Origin: Gloeopeniophorella convolvens
Lineage: Eukaryota > Basidiomycota > Agaricomycetes > Russulales
Direction of reading: 5' to 3'
DNA: 64,000 nucleotides
NCBI GenBank assembly: GCA_022496205.1
Contig: WTXD01000005.1
Location: 310,001-374,000 of the forward strand
The notes under the pieces were generated by a model. That model was given only the letters and a program-made list of their open reading frames with translations. It was not told where the DNA came from and did not search any database. Shown piece by piece: positions 36,601-48,211 of this stretch (the first letter of the stretch is position 1; every line of letters starts with the position of its first letter). The translations under genes and the position numbers were made by a program.

Positions 36601-37419
36601 TACACGTAGAATCGTCAGGGTTTCTCTAAGTTTGAGACGCTGGGTCAGATTTCGCACCTTTGGTGAAGTCCTCATCATCCTCATGGTACGACCATTCATC
36701 CACCGTTCCTGGCGTGGCACCACGGGCGAACATAGGGAGGATGTCCGGAGAACCGAAGGAGAAAGTATGGCTAGATTGGTTGAAGACCGAGTCGAAATCG
36801 ACCTGCATACAATAAGGGGTCTTGGGATGCAACCTGGTCGAACTCGTCACGTACCGGATTTGTCTTCCAACCCTACTTTCGCCACCCTGATGAGCGCTAG
36901 TATGCTGCATACAGATGAATGCATACCTTGGTCACCGCCGAGACGTCCTCATACATACCACCTGTCCTTGATAGTCAGCACGCTGGCTCAGGACGAGGTG
37001 GAGACTGCGCACCGATGATAGCAACGTGCCCTGGCCTGCTCTCCGTCGGCACCCTCGTGTGCGAGATCCCATACGCGCCTCTACGCTCCACGATATCCCT
37101 GAGGTATGGCGCAACGCGTTCCGGTACTCCAGGCACGATTTGAGTAGCGTTCGCGCTGAAAACAAAATCCGCGCGCAAGCCATCACCTAGAAGGCGCACA
37201 TCATGGTGTCAGACACTCTCTGAGGAGGTCAAGTAATCGTTTCCGCGCACCAACTATGAGCACGAGCCGTTGAGCTTGCGCCTGTGGCAACTTGTGTGGG
37301 CGCATGCCATGGACGACCGGGCTTGTGAAGTAGCAGTCGAAGACGGTGCCGATGTATATCAAGTGAAAGACAATGCCCAGCGCAAGAAGGCGGGCTATAG
37401 AGCCCGAGCTTTCTGTCAT
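33621..37419 (-). CDS. mcd4: GPI ethanolamine phosphate transferase 1 (Mcd4/PIG-N)
   Basis: ER membrane enzyme that adds ethanolamine phosphate to the first mannose of the GPI anchor precursor. The start MTESSGSIARLLALGIVFHLIYIGTVFDCYF gives the first transmembrane helix. The lumenal alkaline-phosphatase-like domain follows: SPVVHGM, VGDGLRAD (metal-binding Asp), THTRVPTESRPGHVAII, MYEDVSAVTKGW, VDFDSVFNQSSHTFSFGSPDILPMF, LGLDTTGHSYRPHS, FTADHGMSRIGNHGDG and DPDNTRTPLIVWGSG. The C-terminal half is a many-helix membrane domain (for example FHIYILFPVYFWQD, LFLIIFSTRITISS, FFLFFVQVGFFGTGN, SSFYLEPVYRLVPTFMPFLM) ending KVA at 33621. More than 15 short introns are needed. Two breaks need one added base: in the AAAAA at 34491-34495 (VEGLFYLSY) and near 35472-35482 (between YIM and TLYTTTASVTP). 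It converges on the F-box gene with only 76 bp between stops. Mcd4 is essential in yeast, so these are probably sequence errors. Confidence 0.9.
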
Positions 37420-38007
37420 GGCTGCGTGTTGGTGTGGAATAAAACCAGCTTGGCGTGTAAGGCGTGATGATCAGGCGCCCAGGGCTCTGCTGGACGCTGG
37501 ACGCCGCTTGCTATTTAAACTCGTTGAGGGGAAAAGTCCGTGGAAATCATCAGGGTAGGTTTGTCGCCTAGATATCATTCCGGAGATTTTCTGCGCTTCA
37601 CGCCCCTCGCCGGTGAAGCGATTGAATGGGTTGAGGAATTTTATCGCTTCCTGCAGTGGAGGCTGATACTACTACGAGTCGCGCCGGGCGTCGTGTCGGG
37701 TGGCGGGCCGCCGTGCGTTGCTAGCCAAGTTGCCAGCGTCCCTCCGCTTCAAGCTCAAGCTTCATCTGTCACGCGCCACCTCTCGGTGGACTTGACGGCC
37801 CCACTCATGCACTGCAAGACCTTTCGGATTCCTTGAACACTGGGAACTGGACCAGACGTGCTCCCATTGTCGCCCTAAACTCCGCCGGACATCCGGAGTA
37901 AACGCATTGCACGCAATTGCACCTCTGCCGACACGCGAGCTGCCACCGCTCTACCAACTTACCAACAACAGTCGCTAGTCGTGATTGACCACGGAGGAGA
38001 GACAGAG
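37420..38007. promoter_or_regulatory. Divergent intergenic region mcd4 / Pro-rich gene
   Basis: Between the minus-strand mcd4 start and the proposed plus-strand start at 38008; it should contain both promoters. CTATTTAAAC at 37511-37520 is the only TATA-like A/T run near the mcd4 side. No gene is supported. Confidence 0.4.
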
Positions 38008-39234
38008 ATGCAAGCCTCACCGTCGACATTACCAGGGGGGCAGGTCGTTAAATACACTGTGCGGAGGTACGTCCAGAATTCACCCGTACCGGCAGGTGCT
38101 ATAACTCCACCAGTTCAGATGTGCTTTCTGAGAACAGAGTGAACGTTACTGAGGAGAACAGCGACCGCATTGTTTGGTACAAGGCGCGTGAGCCTCCGCC
38201 TCGCCACGAATGCATGCAAACATGTTCTTGACAGGAAAGGTTTCTGACAGACGACGAGATCGTAGAGCATGTTGTCGTGCGTGATGACCCCGCTGTTTTG
38301 AATGTGACTCAGCTTAATACGACTCTCAAATATTGTAGGAGAATACGACATCTACCCTCCTTTGGGAGATCCATAAACCTCTACGAGGGTGGTATATTCG
38401 GCTACGGTCGCCTGCCTTCTCGCACAACGTCTTCATTCCACTCCTGCCCGTCCCCTCAAGTTCATCTTACCACACACCTGGATCCCTCAAGTTCTCCTGT
38501 CGTACTCATGCTGTAGCTCCTTCATCTCCTGGGGCTCTCACCGGCACTTCGTCCCCGCCACGTCGCAAACCTCTCACATCGCACACTTCAACGGACTCGG
38601 AGGTGACTCTCACAGACGTGTCACCTGCCCAGCCGTCACCGACGCACACCTACCCTCCTCCACCGACCCCTCCGAGTGTGGTGGTATCACCACCATCACC
38701 TACTGCGGTGCACGCCAAGCTCGACCAGCTCACGAGACCTCGTCTCGAGCGCACGCGCTCCGTAATTTCACAGTTCATCCTTGCCCCGCATGCTCAGGCC
38801 ACTGCGGTGCACGCATCAGGAGGGATCTTCGCACGCGCACTCCGCGCACTGCGGAACAACGTGCCGGCGTCGTCGAACTCGTTTTCCCTGAGCCCACTGC
38901 CTGACGCGCCACCGGCACCAGTTCTAGCGCAAGGGCCGGTACCGGCGCTGGCGCACCATCACCTACATCTGACGGGGGGTCCCATTGGCCCACCTCCGCT
39001 GCTCGTCTTCCACGATACTACACCTGTGTTCTCCGTGGCATCATCTACGGGCGTACTTGAAGTCCACCTTGAGGAAGTTGGGAAGCGCGGAGTAGACCTC
39101 GGATTCTGGATTGCCGTGGCTCTGGCGTATGGCGAATTCTTAGGGGACAGAGACGTGCGTCAAAGTACACTCAATGTAATTTCATCCCAGCTCACAAGTT
39201 CCTATAGGGGTACCTGGCGGCTGCTACTGACTAG
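38008..39234 (+). CDS. Unrecognised Pro/Ser-rich protein
   Basis: Not assigned to a family. A plausible model starts with MQASPSTLPGGQVVKYTVR (38008) and splices at the GTACGT donor to SSDVLSENRVNVTEENSDRIVWYKA. It continues after another intron with FLTDDEIVEHVVVRDDPAVLNVTQLNTTLK and EYDIYPPLGDP. A long Pro/Ser/Thr-rich frame follows (about 38520-39160: TYPPPPTPPSVVVSPPSPT, ARALRALRNNVP, PAPVLAQGPVPALA, PPPLLVFHDTTPVFSV, VDLGFWIAVALAYGEFLGDRD). A last intron with a GTGCGT donor at 39154 and acceptor TATAG at 39207 would give the end GYLAAATD with stop at 39232-39234. The junctions around 38180-38240 and 38330-38400 do not join cleanly, so exon limits there are provisional or a base may be missing. 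The C-terminal hydrophobic stretch GFWIAVALAYGEFL is conserved-looking. Confidence 0.5.
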
Positions 39235-39746
39235 GTTCATGATCTTACGCTGTCATTTGTCTGCTGACTGGGTGTTGGGCATTGGGAATCTGATGATTAA
39301 GTTATATTCGAGGGGGTAGGCCTGCCTCCGCGCGCATGCGTGTCAGCTTCCAGATCCACGAATAGGGCGAGTGGACCTTTTGCAGGAATGGTCATTGTAG
39401 TTTAGAGGCACGGCTGTCTGGGTCCATGGAAACTCGAGAGCGCTGGCAGAAGAGATCCATCATCTGAGTGCACATAATAGGCAACTGCTGGCGCTTTCTG
39501 TCTGACGCCTTCGCATAGCACCCTTCTTTATGCATACAGCTGTAGTGACACGCAGCTCTGGTGCGGGATGTGCATGGGATCCTAGTACCCCAACTCAGAG
39601 GGTGTCCGGATAAGGCTCAAGATGGACACCATCTGCCCGAATGAGCGTGGGAACCAATGCCACAAACGCGCTAATGGAGCGGAGCGCGACGAGCTCACCG
39701 CGTCTGACTCCCCGCTATCTCTTTTCCTCTTTGTGCCCCTCTAACC
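39235..39746. promoter_or_regulatory. Intergenic, promoter side of the SNF2 gene
   Basis: No gene is visible. The pyrimidine-rich tract 39700-39745 lies directly before the ATG of the SNF2 gene. Confidence 0.4.
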
Positions 39747-42700
39747 ATGACGGACCCGGGGCCATCTAAATCGCGTCTCCTCGCGGCGCTCGACTTTACG
39801 CAGGTAGACGATGCAGAGTCGTCTCCACTCCCGCCGCCACCGTCTTCTCTGCCGATGTCGTTGCCTTCCAGTTCCCAGTACACCAGTCAGAAGCGCAAGG
39901 GCGTCGCGGAGTATCCGGGCATGCTTCTAGGACCGATGAATAAGCGCTTGACATCGCGCCCGCCTCGCCACGAGTACAACAGGCTACCATCCGGTCTCCT
40001 TGCGAGTACTCAGTCTCCCGGTGCGCGCATCGCTCCATTGAAACTGCACTGCTGGCCCGCTGACGCCCGAATTGCAGATACGTCCATCGCAGACCCAACG
40101 CTCACACCTGAAGAACGAGAAATTCTTGAGACGCAGTCTCTTATTACCGCCGCAGTCGCCGCAGCCTCGCCTTCTCCTTGGTTAGAGCATGAATTCCAAC
40201 TCCAATACACGCGCGATGCCCCTTTGACTAGGCTGGATATCGGTGGGGAAGACCAAGATCAACGGTGTGTGCCTGCATCTGCTATCCTCGCCCACCCCTT
40301 AATTATCGTATAGGCTAGCTGAGTTCGTGTCCAAGTCGATTGACAATCTTGGTCATGGTATGCAAGTCAAGGACGGGATGAAGTATCTCGGCCTCAAAGA
40401 GTCCGTGCTCTTGTGTCTACTCTCGTCTTGTATCTGTCTGATGTCTTCTTGCAGTGCGAAGGATATCATTCCCGGTCTGGAAATTCGTCTTATACCACAC
40501 CAAGTCATTGGTGTCAGCTGGTGAGTCCTCGCCTATGTCAACGACAAAGCTACATTGCTCCCAGGATGTTGATGCAAGAGAAAGAGACTAAGTACAAAGG
40601 CGGTATCATGGCGTTCGTATATCTTTGCTACAGCTCCGACGCATTCTGACCTCTGTTGAAGCGACGAAATGGGCCTCGGTCTGTTTCGTCTTGCACTGTA
40701 ATGCTCGAAGTCTGAGCATGCTCCGTAGGCAAGACTGTCCAAATGATTGCCACCATGGCTATGAACATGCCGAGTTTGGATGAACACAACCACACAACGC
40801 TGATTGTTGTCCCGCCGCGCTTTTGTATCAGGTAAGTTCATGCCACTTGGTGTTGCCTCTCCTTATAGGTTCGCATAGTGGAAAGAAGAGATTGATACGA
40901 AAACCAACGGCATCTTCAGCGTACACATCCACCACGGCAAGACTAAGCTGAAAACCTTGACCGCAATGCGAGAGAAAGATGTACTGTTCCTTGCGTGCCC
41001 TGGTTTTGCTCTTGTCTCACGTGCAGGGTAAATAGGTCATCATTACCACTTACCAGATGCTCGTACTCGACTTCGTTGTCAAAGATCCCAATATCGATGT
41101 GGACGAAGAAGCAGAATGGCTAATAGAACATGGGTAACATTATCCCGCTAGCTTCCATGCTATGGGTAAGCTAAGTTGCTGTGCTTCAGTGGCCTACTAG
41201 CACGCATGAAATGGTACCGTGTGGTGCTGGATGAGGCACAGTTCATTCGCAATAGGTGCGCCTGCTGTTTGTGGTTGCTCTCAACGACCAAGCTGAGTGC
41301 GCGTCACAAGGACCACACGGGCAAGCAAGGTTGTTGCGCAGCTTCGCGCCAAGTACCGTTGGATGTTAACCGGAACGCCGGTCACGAACAATCTGTAAAG
41401 TCCCCAGTATCCGCCGCCCATGTAGACAAACTGACTGGTGGCACCATAATGATAGGGCGGACCTCTACGGCTTGATCCGTTTCGGGCGTTTCGACCATGG
41501 AATGACTGGCAGTCCTTTGACCATCATATTGTATGTATCTTCCCCTCCATGAGAGATTAGCTGAGTATTGCCTGCTGCATAGGCAAAGGTGCAAGTCCAT
41601 GACGCGCTTCTTGCTGGGGCTCGCGCCCAGGAGATCCTCAAGCCTATCTTGTTGCGCCGAACAAAGGAATCGAAGCTCGAAGGCAAGCCACTGCTCACAC
41701 TTCCACCGAAGACGGTCGAGATCGAGACACTGCAATTCTCTGAAGAGGAACGCATGGTATACCATCCACATCATCCTGCATACAATTCGAAAGGTTGACC
41801 CGTGCACCAGATATACGATGACTTCGAGCGACAAGCAAAGATCCGCGTGAACAAATACATCCGTGAAGGGACAATCGTCAAAAAGTGTGGTTTTTACCGT
41901 ATCACTGTCATGGGCGCTGATGCGCCTGGGTTTCTGCAGCCACTCTGCGGTGCTCGTAATGATTCTACGCCTGCGGCAACTGTGCTGTCATCCAACCCTC
42001 ATTCTGGTAAGCTCATATCTCGTTCTGTGCCATTTCTGCTAGGTGTAACTAAATCACGACTTTGCATGAAGGCTCAAGCTGAACAGTTTGACGACCCGAC
42101 ATTACTTGTCAGTGGCGAAAGCGAGAAGGAGCTCGGGCGCGCCAAGAGATTGATGGGTTTGGACTGGATCGCACGCATAAAGAAGAGGTATTCTGTCACT
42201 TCATCCTTCAAATTGTGAGTGCTCAGCTCACCCGAATGTTCTTATCAGAGCCATGGACCGCGCTCGCGCCATCGAGTCAGACTTCACCAACGGTGCAGAC
42301 GAGGAATCACCATGTGTCCCGTCTGCCACGAGAGTAAGCTGATTCGCTTCTCTCCCCGACGTCTTGCTCAGGGCCGTTGGCAGTCTACGAGAATAATGGC
42401 AGGGTTCTTCAGTGCGGGCACGAAGTATGCTCTGGTAAGCTTTCCCCGGCGTGTGGCTAGCTGCAGACATGCGTGCTGACCCCACGGCCCGGGATAGACT
42501 GTCTTGAGGACATGAGCCAGTCCGCAATCGCGCACGACGGTATCTTTGGGTATGGCAACGAGCAACAAAACATTCAGGCAGAGAAAGTGTTCGAAGACGC
42601 AGCAGCGAAAGGCCTTCGTCCCTGTACGTCGACTTTGATGGTGTGCTTTCGTACGCCACGTGGACTGACGTACGCTAGGCCCGGTGTGCAAGAAGATGAC

Positions 42701-44081
42701 TGATATTAGTCCGAACGCCATCTTCCTCTCGAGCGCCTTTGAGCCGACCCCCGAGGACCTGCGTGCGTTTACGCGCGCGGAAAGGGACCGCAAGCGCGCG
42801 TCACGGGTGCGAAAGGTGTCGCCGCCCCCGGTCAAGCCAAAGGTCAAGCCGGCCCCAGCGCGGATGAATTTGATCGAGCTAAGCTCAGACGAGGAATTAC
42901 CTGATTCCGTCTCGCAGATCCTGGCTGGCTCGAAGAAGCGAGGTTCGCGGGTATCACACTTGCTCAGTATTCTATAACTGACCATATCCTTGGTGCAGCA
43001 AAACCAGACGACTCCGAAGATGTAGGGGTATTTTGCTCAGACCATGTTCAGACACTGAAGACCGTCGTGATGCAGGAGAAGCCCCCGATTAGCAGTGCGC
43101 CCGGTTCCGACGACGACATGGACGACGAGAAAGAGATCAAGAAGATCAAACGGTCGCCGTCACCCAAGCAGGGGAAGAAGCGCGTCTCATCCTCGCCTGC
43201 GAAGGAAGCACAGAGGCCGAACCAGTCCACCGTCGCGACCTGGCGGCGCGGCGACGACAACATGGAGCCGAGCACCAAGATGATTGCGCTGATCGAGCAA
43301 CTGCGCGTTGCCGAGGCCGCCGGCGACAAGACAATCGTGTACTCACAGTGTGCGCGTCGCTCGCCCCATGGCCTCCTCTTCCCGTGCTGACTCTCGCGTC
43401 TGGGCAGGGACGTCGATGCTCGACCTGCTCGAGACGCTGCTCGCGCGGTACGGCGTGCCGTGTCTGCGATACGACGGCAAGATGCGCAGCGAGGTACGCG
43501 ACGCGGCCCTCGTTGCGTTCCGCCGCACGGGCGGTCCACGCGTCATCTTGATCAGCACCAAGTGTGGCGGTGTCGGCCTGAACCTCGTCTCGGCGAACCG
43601 TGTTGTCAAGTGCGCATTCCTTGCTCTCCATCTCTGTTTTCTCTTATGCACGAGTCGGCAGCATGGACCTGTCGTGGAACTTCGCGGCCGAGTCACAGGC
43701 GTATGATCGCGTGCACCGTCTCGGCCAAGAGAAGGACGTGTTTGTGAAGCGTCTCGTCGTGGAGAACACCATAGAGGAGCGCATGCTGCGGCTGCAGGAT
43801 GTCAAGACAGGTATGCTGGCGTCCGGCGCTGCCAAAGTGTGACCTGCTAAATGGCTTATCTCTAGGGTTGGCCGATGCCGCGCTCGGTGAGGGCAGGGGC
43901 GTCAAGTTGCACAAGTTGAGCGTGAAGGAAATCAAAGCTGTGCGTATCTCTGCCCGTGGCACCTCGCATCGCGCTGACCTCGCGCTGAATCTTAGCTCTT
44001 GGTATGACACCTGCGCAAAAACCCAACGAGAACCGACAACCGCGCACCGTGGACGACGGCGACAACAACAACGGCGCCTAG
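39747..44081 (+). CDS. SNF2-family ATPase with internal RING finger (Rad5/Uls1-like)
   Basis: Nuclear DNA translocase joined to an E3 ligase RING; relatives act in DNA damage tolerance or SUMO-directed clearance of DNA-bound proteins. The N-terminal about 200 aa are variable (start MTDPGPSKSRLLAALDF). The helicase lobes carry RLIPHQVIGVSWMLMQE, motif I GGIMADEMGLGKT (split by introns, with a 17-nt exon at 40662-40678), motif II VVLDEAQ, motif III WMLTGTPVTN, LKPILLRRTKES, LRQLCCHPTLIL. The C3HC4 RING follows, CPVCHEIYENNGRVLQCGHEVCSDC ... CPVCKKM. Then come the second-lobe motifs KTIVYSQ, PCLRYDGKM, ISTKCGGVGLNL and QAYDRVHRLGQ. The RING between lobes places it in the Rad5/Rad16/Uls1 branch; no HIRAN domain is seen, favouring Uls1-like. 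Frame breaks, each cured by one base, lie at 40811-40824, 41488-41496, 42308-42314 and 43995-44000 (the last restores a usual LFGM end). It converges on lcl3. Confidence 0.9.
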
Positions 44082-44365
44082 ATGCACGGATACACAGTGC
44101 TTTGTAACCCATATCGTACGCCATCGCAGAACCGGTAACATATTACTATACTCGTATGCCCCTCTATTGTTAGCCTTACCGTACGTCCAATGTCCTATTC
44201 GCTCACTTGCTACTGTTATTTTCATAATCTACGTAGTACAGTATATACAGTGCTGCCCGCGCCTGTATTATTGCTCCGTCCATGTGGCCGGAGCCTAGTG
44301 AATATGACTGCTAAATTTTACAAAATGACCAGGTTCAAAAATGACGGAAGTATGAGACCCTTGCT

Positions 44366-45445
44366 TCAGTTCTGCTTGCGTGCTTTCCGGGATGGCAGAA
44401 TCGCGCTCGGGAGAATCCTCTCCAGCAGGGTGGGTTCAGGCTCAGGCTCGGCCTCTTCCATCTCCAGCTTTGCTTCGGCAACGGCGCGGTGCCGCTTCTT
44501 ATACTCTGCTGGTGTCTCGATGCTCGTGCCCTTCTGCCATATGCCCCTCCTTGCCGCCCTGACGAGTCCCGGAACCATTTTAGCACAACATCACGCAGAC
44601 GGGCAGAAAGGGGGACGCACTGTGCCTCTGCCTGCGCCGCGAGGTATGCTTCCTTGCCCTCCTCCCCGTACACTGCGCCAACACCTTCGTAAACGGCCGC
44701 CCAGCCCTCCCGCACCATCTCAAGCGGCACGCAGTACCGTGGCCACGGCCACCAGCGCCGCGCGGCGACGATCGGCCGCGCGACGATACGGCCGTACTGG
44801 TCGTACTTCAGGATCTGGCAGCGCACCGTGCGCCCCGCGACGCGCTCGTGCAGCCATGCGAGCGCCTCCGCGCTGAACGGCTGCGCCTCGTTGCCAAAAT
44901 GCGACGCCTGTGAAGCACCCGACGGCATGATGGGATGAGGGGAGGATTCATGGTAAGAGAGGGTAAGGTGCGCACCTCGGGCGCGTCGGCGCCGGCCATG
45001 CGGATGTGGATCGTCTCATCTTTCAGCTCTGCGCGGGAGCGCGTAAGAAGGTTAGACTGTATGCGGGTGTTGTGCGCGCGCGCATGCACGCACCGCGGGT
45101 CGTGGTTGGGACGCGCCGGAATTTGAATGGGCCCCGCCAGCCAAAGGCCGGCGTGTGATAGAGGCGAAAGTTGTCCGCGTCGCCGACACTGTGCGCCGAC
45201 GCCATCCCGTGTCAGCACGCGGCGCGGTGGTAGGCTCGCAGCACTCACGTTGTCACGACGCCTCGGATCCAACGTTTGCGCGCAACGTGGTCGGGAGTAA
45301 CGAAACCTGCGCTCCGGATGCGCTGGAAGTACCGTCGGTAGACAGCGGAACCGCCCAGCGCGGCCGCGAAGCTTACGAGGGACGAAAGGACGAGCAGGGC
45401 CCTAGCGTCCGGATCGATTTTGTGAGCGGTGCTGGCGGGTGTTCA
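44366..45445 (-). CDS. lcl3: Lcl3-type membrane-anchored staphylococcal-nuclease-like endonuclease
   Basis: Lcl3 proteins are fungal membrane-anchored SNase-fold proteins, reported as mitochondrial. An N-terminal hydrophobic segment ([19 protein letters not shown]) precedes [30 protein letters not shown]. The SNase core follows, spread over exons ending at 45249, then 45094-45188, 44976-45028, 44621-44907 and 44366-44559: [42 protein letters not shown] (active-site Arg and Asp), [34 protein letters not shown]-like [14 protein letters not shown], and the usual end [22 protein letters not shown]. An acidic/Pro tail finishes at 44366. The N-terminal exon has a frame break at the AAAA corresponding to 45418-45421 (a fifth A gives [12 protein letters not shown]), so the exact start codon is unsettled. 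Confidence 0.85.
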
Positions 45446-45885
45446 TCGCTGCGAGGGTTGCGCTTGTTGGGGATATCGTCCTGATGCGAGCCTGCTGGTT
45501 GAAGGGGACATCGTCAGCTGGAGTGGACGCCACAAACCGACCATGCCCGGCCTCTCGTAGCACACACGCAGTTACGTCTGGCTCCCCCAGCCGCTGCTCG
45601 AACGCCACATCTAGTGGCATCTGTAGGCGAAACAGAAACGATACCACAACGCACCATCCTTGGTCGGCTGAGGTTGTGAGGCTACGTGGAATGCGCGCAT
45701 AACAGGAGCAGACCTGAGATTAAGTAGTCCTGATACATGGACAACGAATGAATCACGCACCCCATGGACGCCAGGAACCAAAAATGCCATACATTGGGCA
45801 GGAACGCAAGAGCAGGGGGCCCTGGGATTACTGCGGGCCCGTGCGTGGCCGTGACGGTTGAGGTGGTTGCGTTCATTTGGAACAC
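45430..45885 (-). CDS. Possible small membrane protein upstream of lcl3
   Basis: Minus-strand frames beginning near 45876 (MNATTSTVTATHGPAVIPGPPALAFLPNVWHFWFLASMGCVIHSLSMYQDYLISG) contain a hydrophobic, Trp/Phe-rich segment that looks like a real membrane helix. They could splice (donor GTAGCC near 45693, acceptor CTACAG near 45624) to MPLDVAFEQRLGEPDVTACVLREAGHGRFVA. The family is not recognised. The 3' end overlaps or runs into the presumed lcl3 leader on the same strand, so it may instead be part of a longer lcl3 5' region. Weak call based on hydrophobic pattern and intact frames only. Confidence 0.3.
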
Positions 45886-46044
45886 ACACGCTGCCTGTGA
45901 CTCGTGCCGCGCTGCATGCGGAGAAGGCTTCGGGCTTAGTTTTTTGCGGGTGAGTCCATCCCAACTCCATCCGCGCTTTGAGCCATCATACAGTTCTTAC
46001 ATTCTGGACACCAGTCATCCGTGCTTTGTTACATACAATCTACA

Positions 46045-47775
46045 TCAAGCGCTGTATCCCAGAAAACGCAGTCTTTCGTCCCTGCTGCCATCCCACATGC
46101 AGCACTGCTGGACCGCCTCGAAGTTATACGCATCGTCCCATTCGATATTCTCTACCACCTCCCTGAGCACCGCAACGCATTGCTCCATACAGGCGCAGTT
46201 ACCGATGTTGAGAGTCGAAATCGGCACTATGTTCGCGCGCTTGCGTCCCGCCAGCGATGCCGCCAGGACATTGCAGCTGAAGGGAACGGTCGTGTCTTTG
46301 GCATGGAAGGGGTGGATATGTATATCTGGCGCCGCTTCCAGCGTAAGCTTGCGGATCTCCGGGAACAGCACAACTCCGCTGTGATCCTGCCCCGGGAGGA
46401 GGAAGTGGCCCTCGCTTTCTTCGCCTGGCATGGTGAGCGCCATGAACAGGGGCGTGACCTCGCTAGCTATCAAACGGAGAAATTGGACATGCTTCATGTG
46501 ACCAAAAACCTCACGCCAGAACTGCACAAGATAGGGCAGCCGGATCACCAGGGAGTCGGTATTTTCTAGCGGCAGGCTTGTGCATACAGTGCGCAGGACC
46601 TGCGCGATGGCGGCGGAGGGCTCCTCACCCCAGACACTTGCAACCGAGATATCGAGTTGGAGCTTGGGTTTTCCGTAGGTTACCACTTGCTTTCCACTGA
46701 CCGGGTCGATATCCGAGACCTTGTCCCAGAGTTCGAAGTACAACCTTCTGGTGGGAAGGAAGCAGTTATGGTAGAGAAGGCGGATAGGATCTTTTAGGCG
46801 GCGAAGGTGATTCGACAATGCATCCAGCAGGTTGGGCAGGTGCGGCTCGAGATGGCCTTCCTTGTCGGCGCAGCCTTCAACGACCACGAACGCGCTAGTT
46901 GGTATCCGAAGATGGTTCAGGACGCCAGCGCAGGCATTGACGTGGCCTCTGAGGATTATTCGTTTGAGGGAGGACATATTGACAATACGCCCATCAGCCG
47001 CTTCCCTGAAAGGTCGAATGCATCCCATTAGCTTCAGGAACTTAAGTTTGTCCATGGATTCAAGAACGTCCAAGATCTTCTGGGCAGAGGGCGCTGATAG
47101 CACGTTTGAATCGAGGGAGATGTCCAGGTTTGTGAGGCGGCGCAGGAACGGCGACGTCCAGTTTGGTCGCAGTCCAAACGTGCGCATGGCTCTAAGTTGT
47201 GGGGCGTTCCCGTTGAACAAATCTTGAGGTACTTCGACAGACTCGTCGGAGTCCTTGATACAGACGACCAGCTTCTGCAGAATGGGAGCAGACGATTCGA
47301 AGGCCTCAGCTAAGGCTTTCATGCATACTTGATTGCCGAAGATGGTGAAGATGCGGATGTGGTGAATGTGCGAGGAGATGAGCTGGGCTTCCCGACGGAG
47401 CATGTCGGTATCGCGAGGTACAGGCCACTCGACGGTGAGGGGAGTCTCGGCCGAGCGTTCGAAAAAAGCCCCTGTCCAGCGCAAGCCGATGCTGAAAGGA
47501 ATGTCGGACCAGAGGGTGGATGTGGTCAGCGTCACCTCCCTCCATAGCCGACAAACATGGCTGATATAGAGCCAAGCGGGAGGACGACCTGTGGAGCAAA
47601 GGCGAGGCTTCTCGCGACCTTCGGAGGACAGAAAGCGCTTCTCGACTGGATTCATCGTTGCACAGATCGAAAAGATTTCCCTAAGGATGTCTACTGTCAG
47701 GCGCAGAACGTCATTTGCCTCTCGTTCGCCACTGGCTCGTTGCTGGGGAGCAGTATCAATTGCAGGAGTCTCCAT
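46045..47775 (-). CDS. F-box protein with leucine-rich C-terminus (intact, single exon)
   Basis: Intact 576-aa frame without introns. The F-box lies at about residues 22-70 (RLTVDILREIFSIC ... PPAWLYISHVCRLWREVTLTTSTLWSDI), the usual fungal layout for substrate adaptors of SCF ubiquitin ligases. The remainder contains irregular leucine-rich units (TNLDISLDSNVLSAPS, DKLKFLKLMGC, SSLKRIILRGHV, KHVQFLRLIASEV, EIRKLTLEAAP) and ends FLGYSA. Agaricomycetes carry large, fast-changing families of such proteins; the target cannot be predicted. It contrasts with the broken relative at 32096, which has the same architecture. It is divergent from tah18 (start 48212). Confidence 0.85.
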   Translation of the reverse strand: METPAIDTAPQQRASGEREANDVLRLTVDILREIFSICATMNPVEKRFLSSEGREKPRLCSTGRPPAWLYISHVCRLWREVTLTTSTLWSDIPFSIGLRWTGAFFERSAETPLTVEWPVPRDTDMLRREAQLISSHIHHIRIFTIFGNQVCMKALAEAFESSAPILQKLVVCIKDSDESVEVPQDLFNGNAPQLRAMRTFGLRPNWTSPFLRRLTNLDISLDSNVLSAPSAQKILDVLESMDKLKFLKLMGCIRPFREAADGRIVNMSSLKRIILRGHVNACAGVLNHLRIPTSAFVVVEGCADKEGHLEPHLPNLLDALSNHLRRLKDPIRLLYHNCFLPTRRLYFELWDKVSDIDPVSGKQVVTYGKPKLQLDISVASVWGEEPSAAIAQVLRTVCTSLPLENTDSLVIRLPYLVQFWREVFGHMKHVQFLRLIASEVTPLFMALTMPGEESEGHFLLPGQDHSGVVLFPEIRKLTLEAAPDIHIHPFHAKDTTVPFSCNVLAASLAGRKRANIVPISTLNIGNCACMEQCVAVLREVVENIEWDDAYNFEAVQQCCMWDGSRDERLRFLGYSA

Positions 47776-48211
47776 GCCTGTGAATCGTTGGAGTTGGCTC
47801 AGAAGCTACTGCGGTTGTCATAGAAGTAAGCTATGAGCATGTCATGTTGAAGAGGAGGAGACGGTGGGACTCACCAGCACAATGCTCTCCAGGGCGTGTC
47901 GCTGTAGAGGTTGGATGGACGGTGGAAGTTGGAACCAAGTTGAAACTATTGGCTGCTGCGTTGGTCTTGGGCAGGTCGGGGCTGGGTATCAGTCAACCTA
48001 AGTTCGGACTCTGTCGAACCATTAAACGGTTGCTTGTGACAGCGGAGATACCATTGTCCTGTCATTGTGGCAGTCGTACATGTGGCAAGAAGCCACTGGT
48101 GTTTGTGGCAGAGACGTGGCGGCGTCCCAAGGCTGGTGCTGCACTCAAGTGGCCTATCGGGAGGCCGGACCGGGCTTTTTGCTATGCAAAGCGTGCTTAT
48201 CTGATAATCCT
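47776..48211. promoter_or_regulatory. Divergent intergenic region F-box / tah18
   Basis: A 436-bp space between the two start codons that should hold both promoters. A long plus-strand frame (from 47844) reads through it but its first part has no motif, so I do not extend tah18 upstream. Confidence 0.4.

Noticed and set aside
43924..43999. Alternative donor (GTATCT after GTGC) that would keep the SNF2 C-terminus in frame
   Set aside because: It gives KAVPLGMTP, but the stronger GTGCGT donor plus one added T gives KALFGMTP, the usual family ending. The choice stays open but was not used as the main model.
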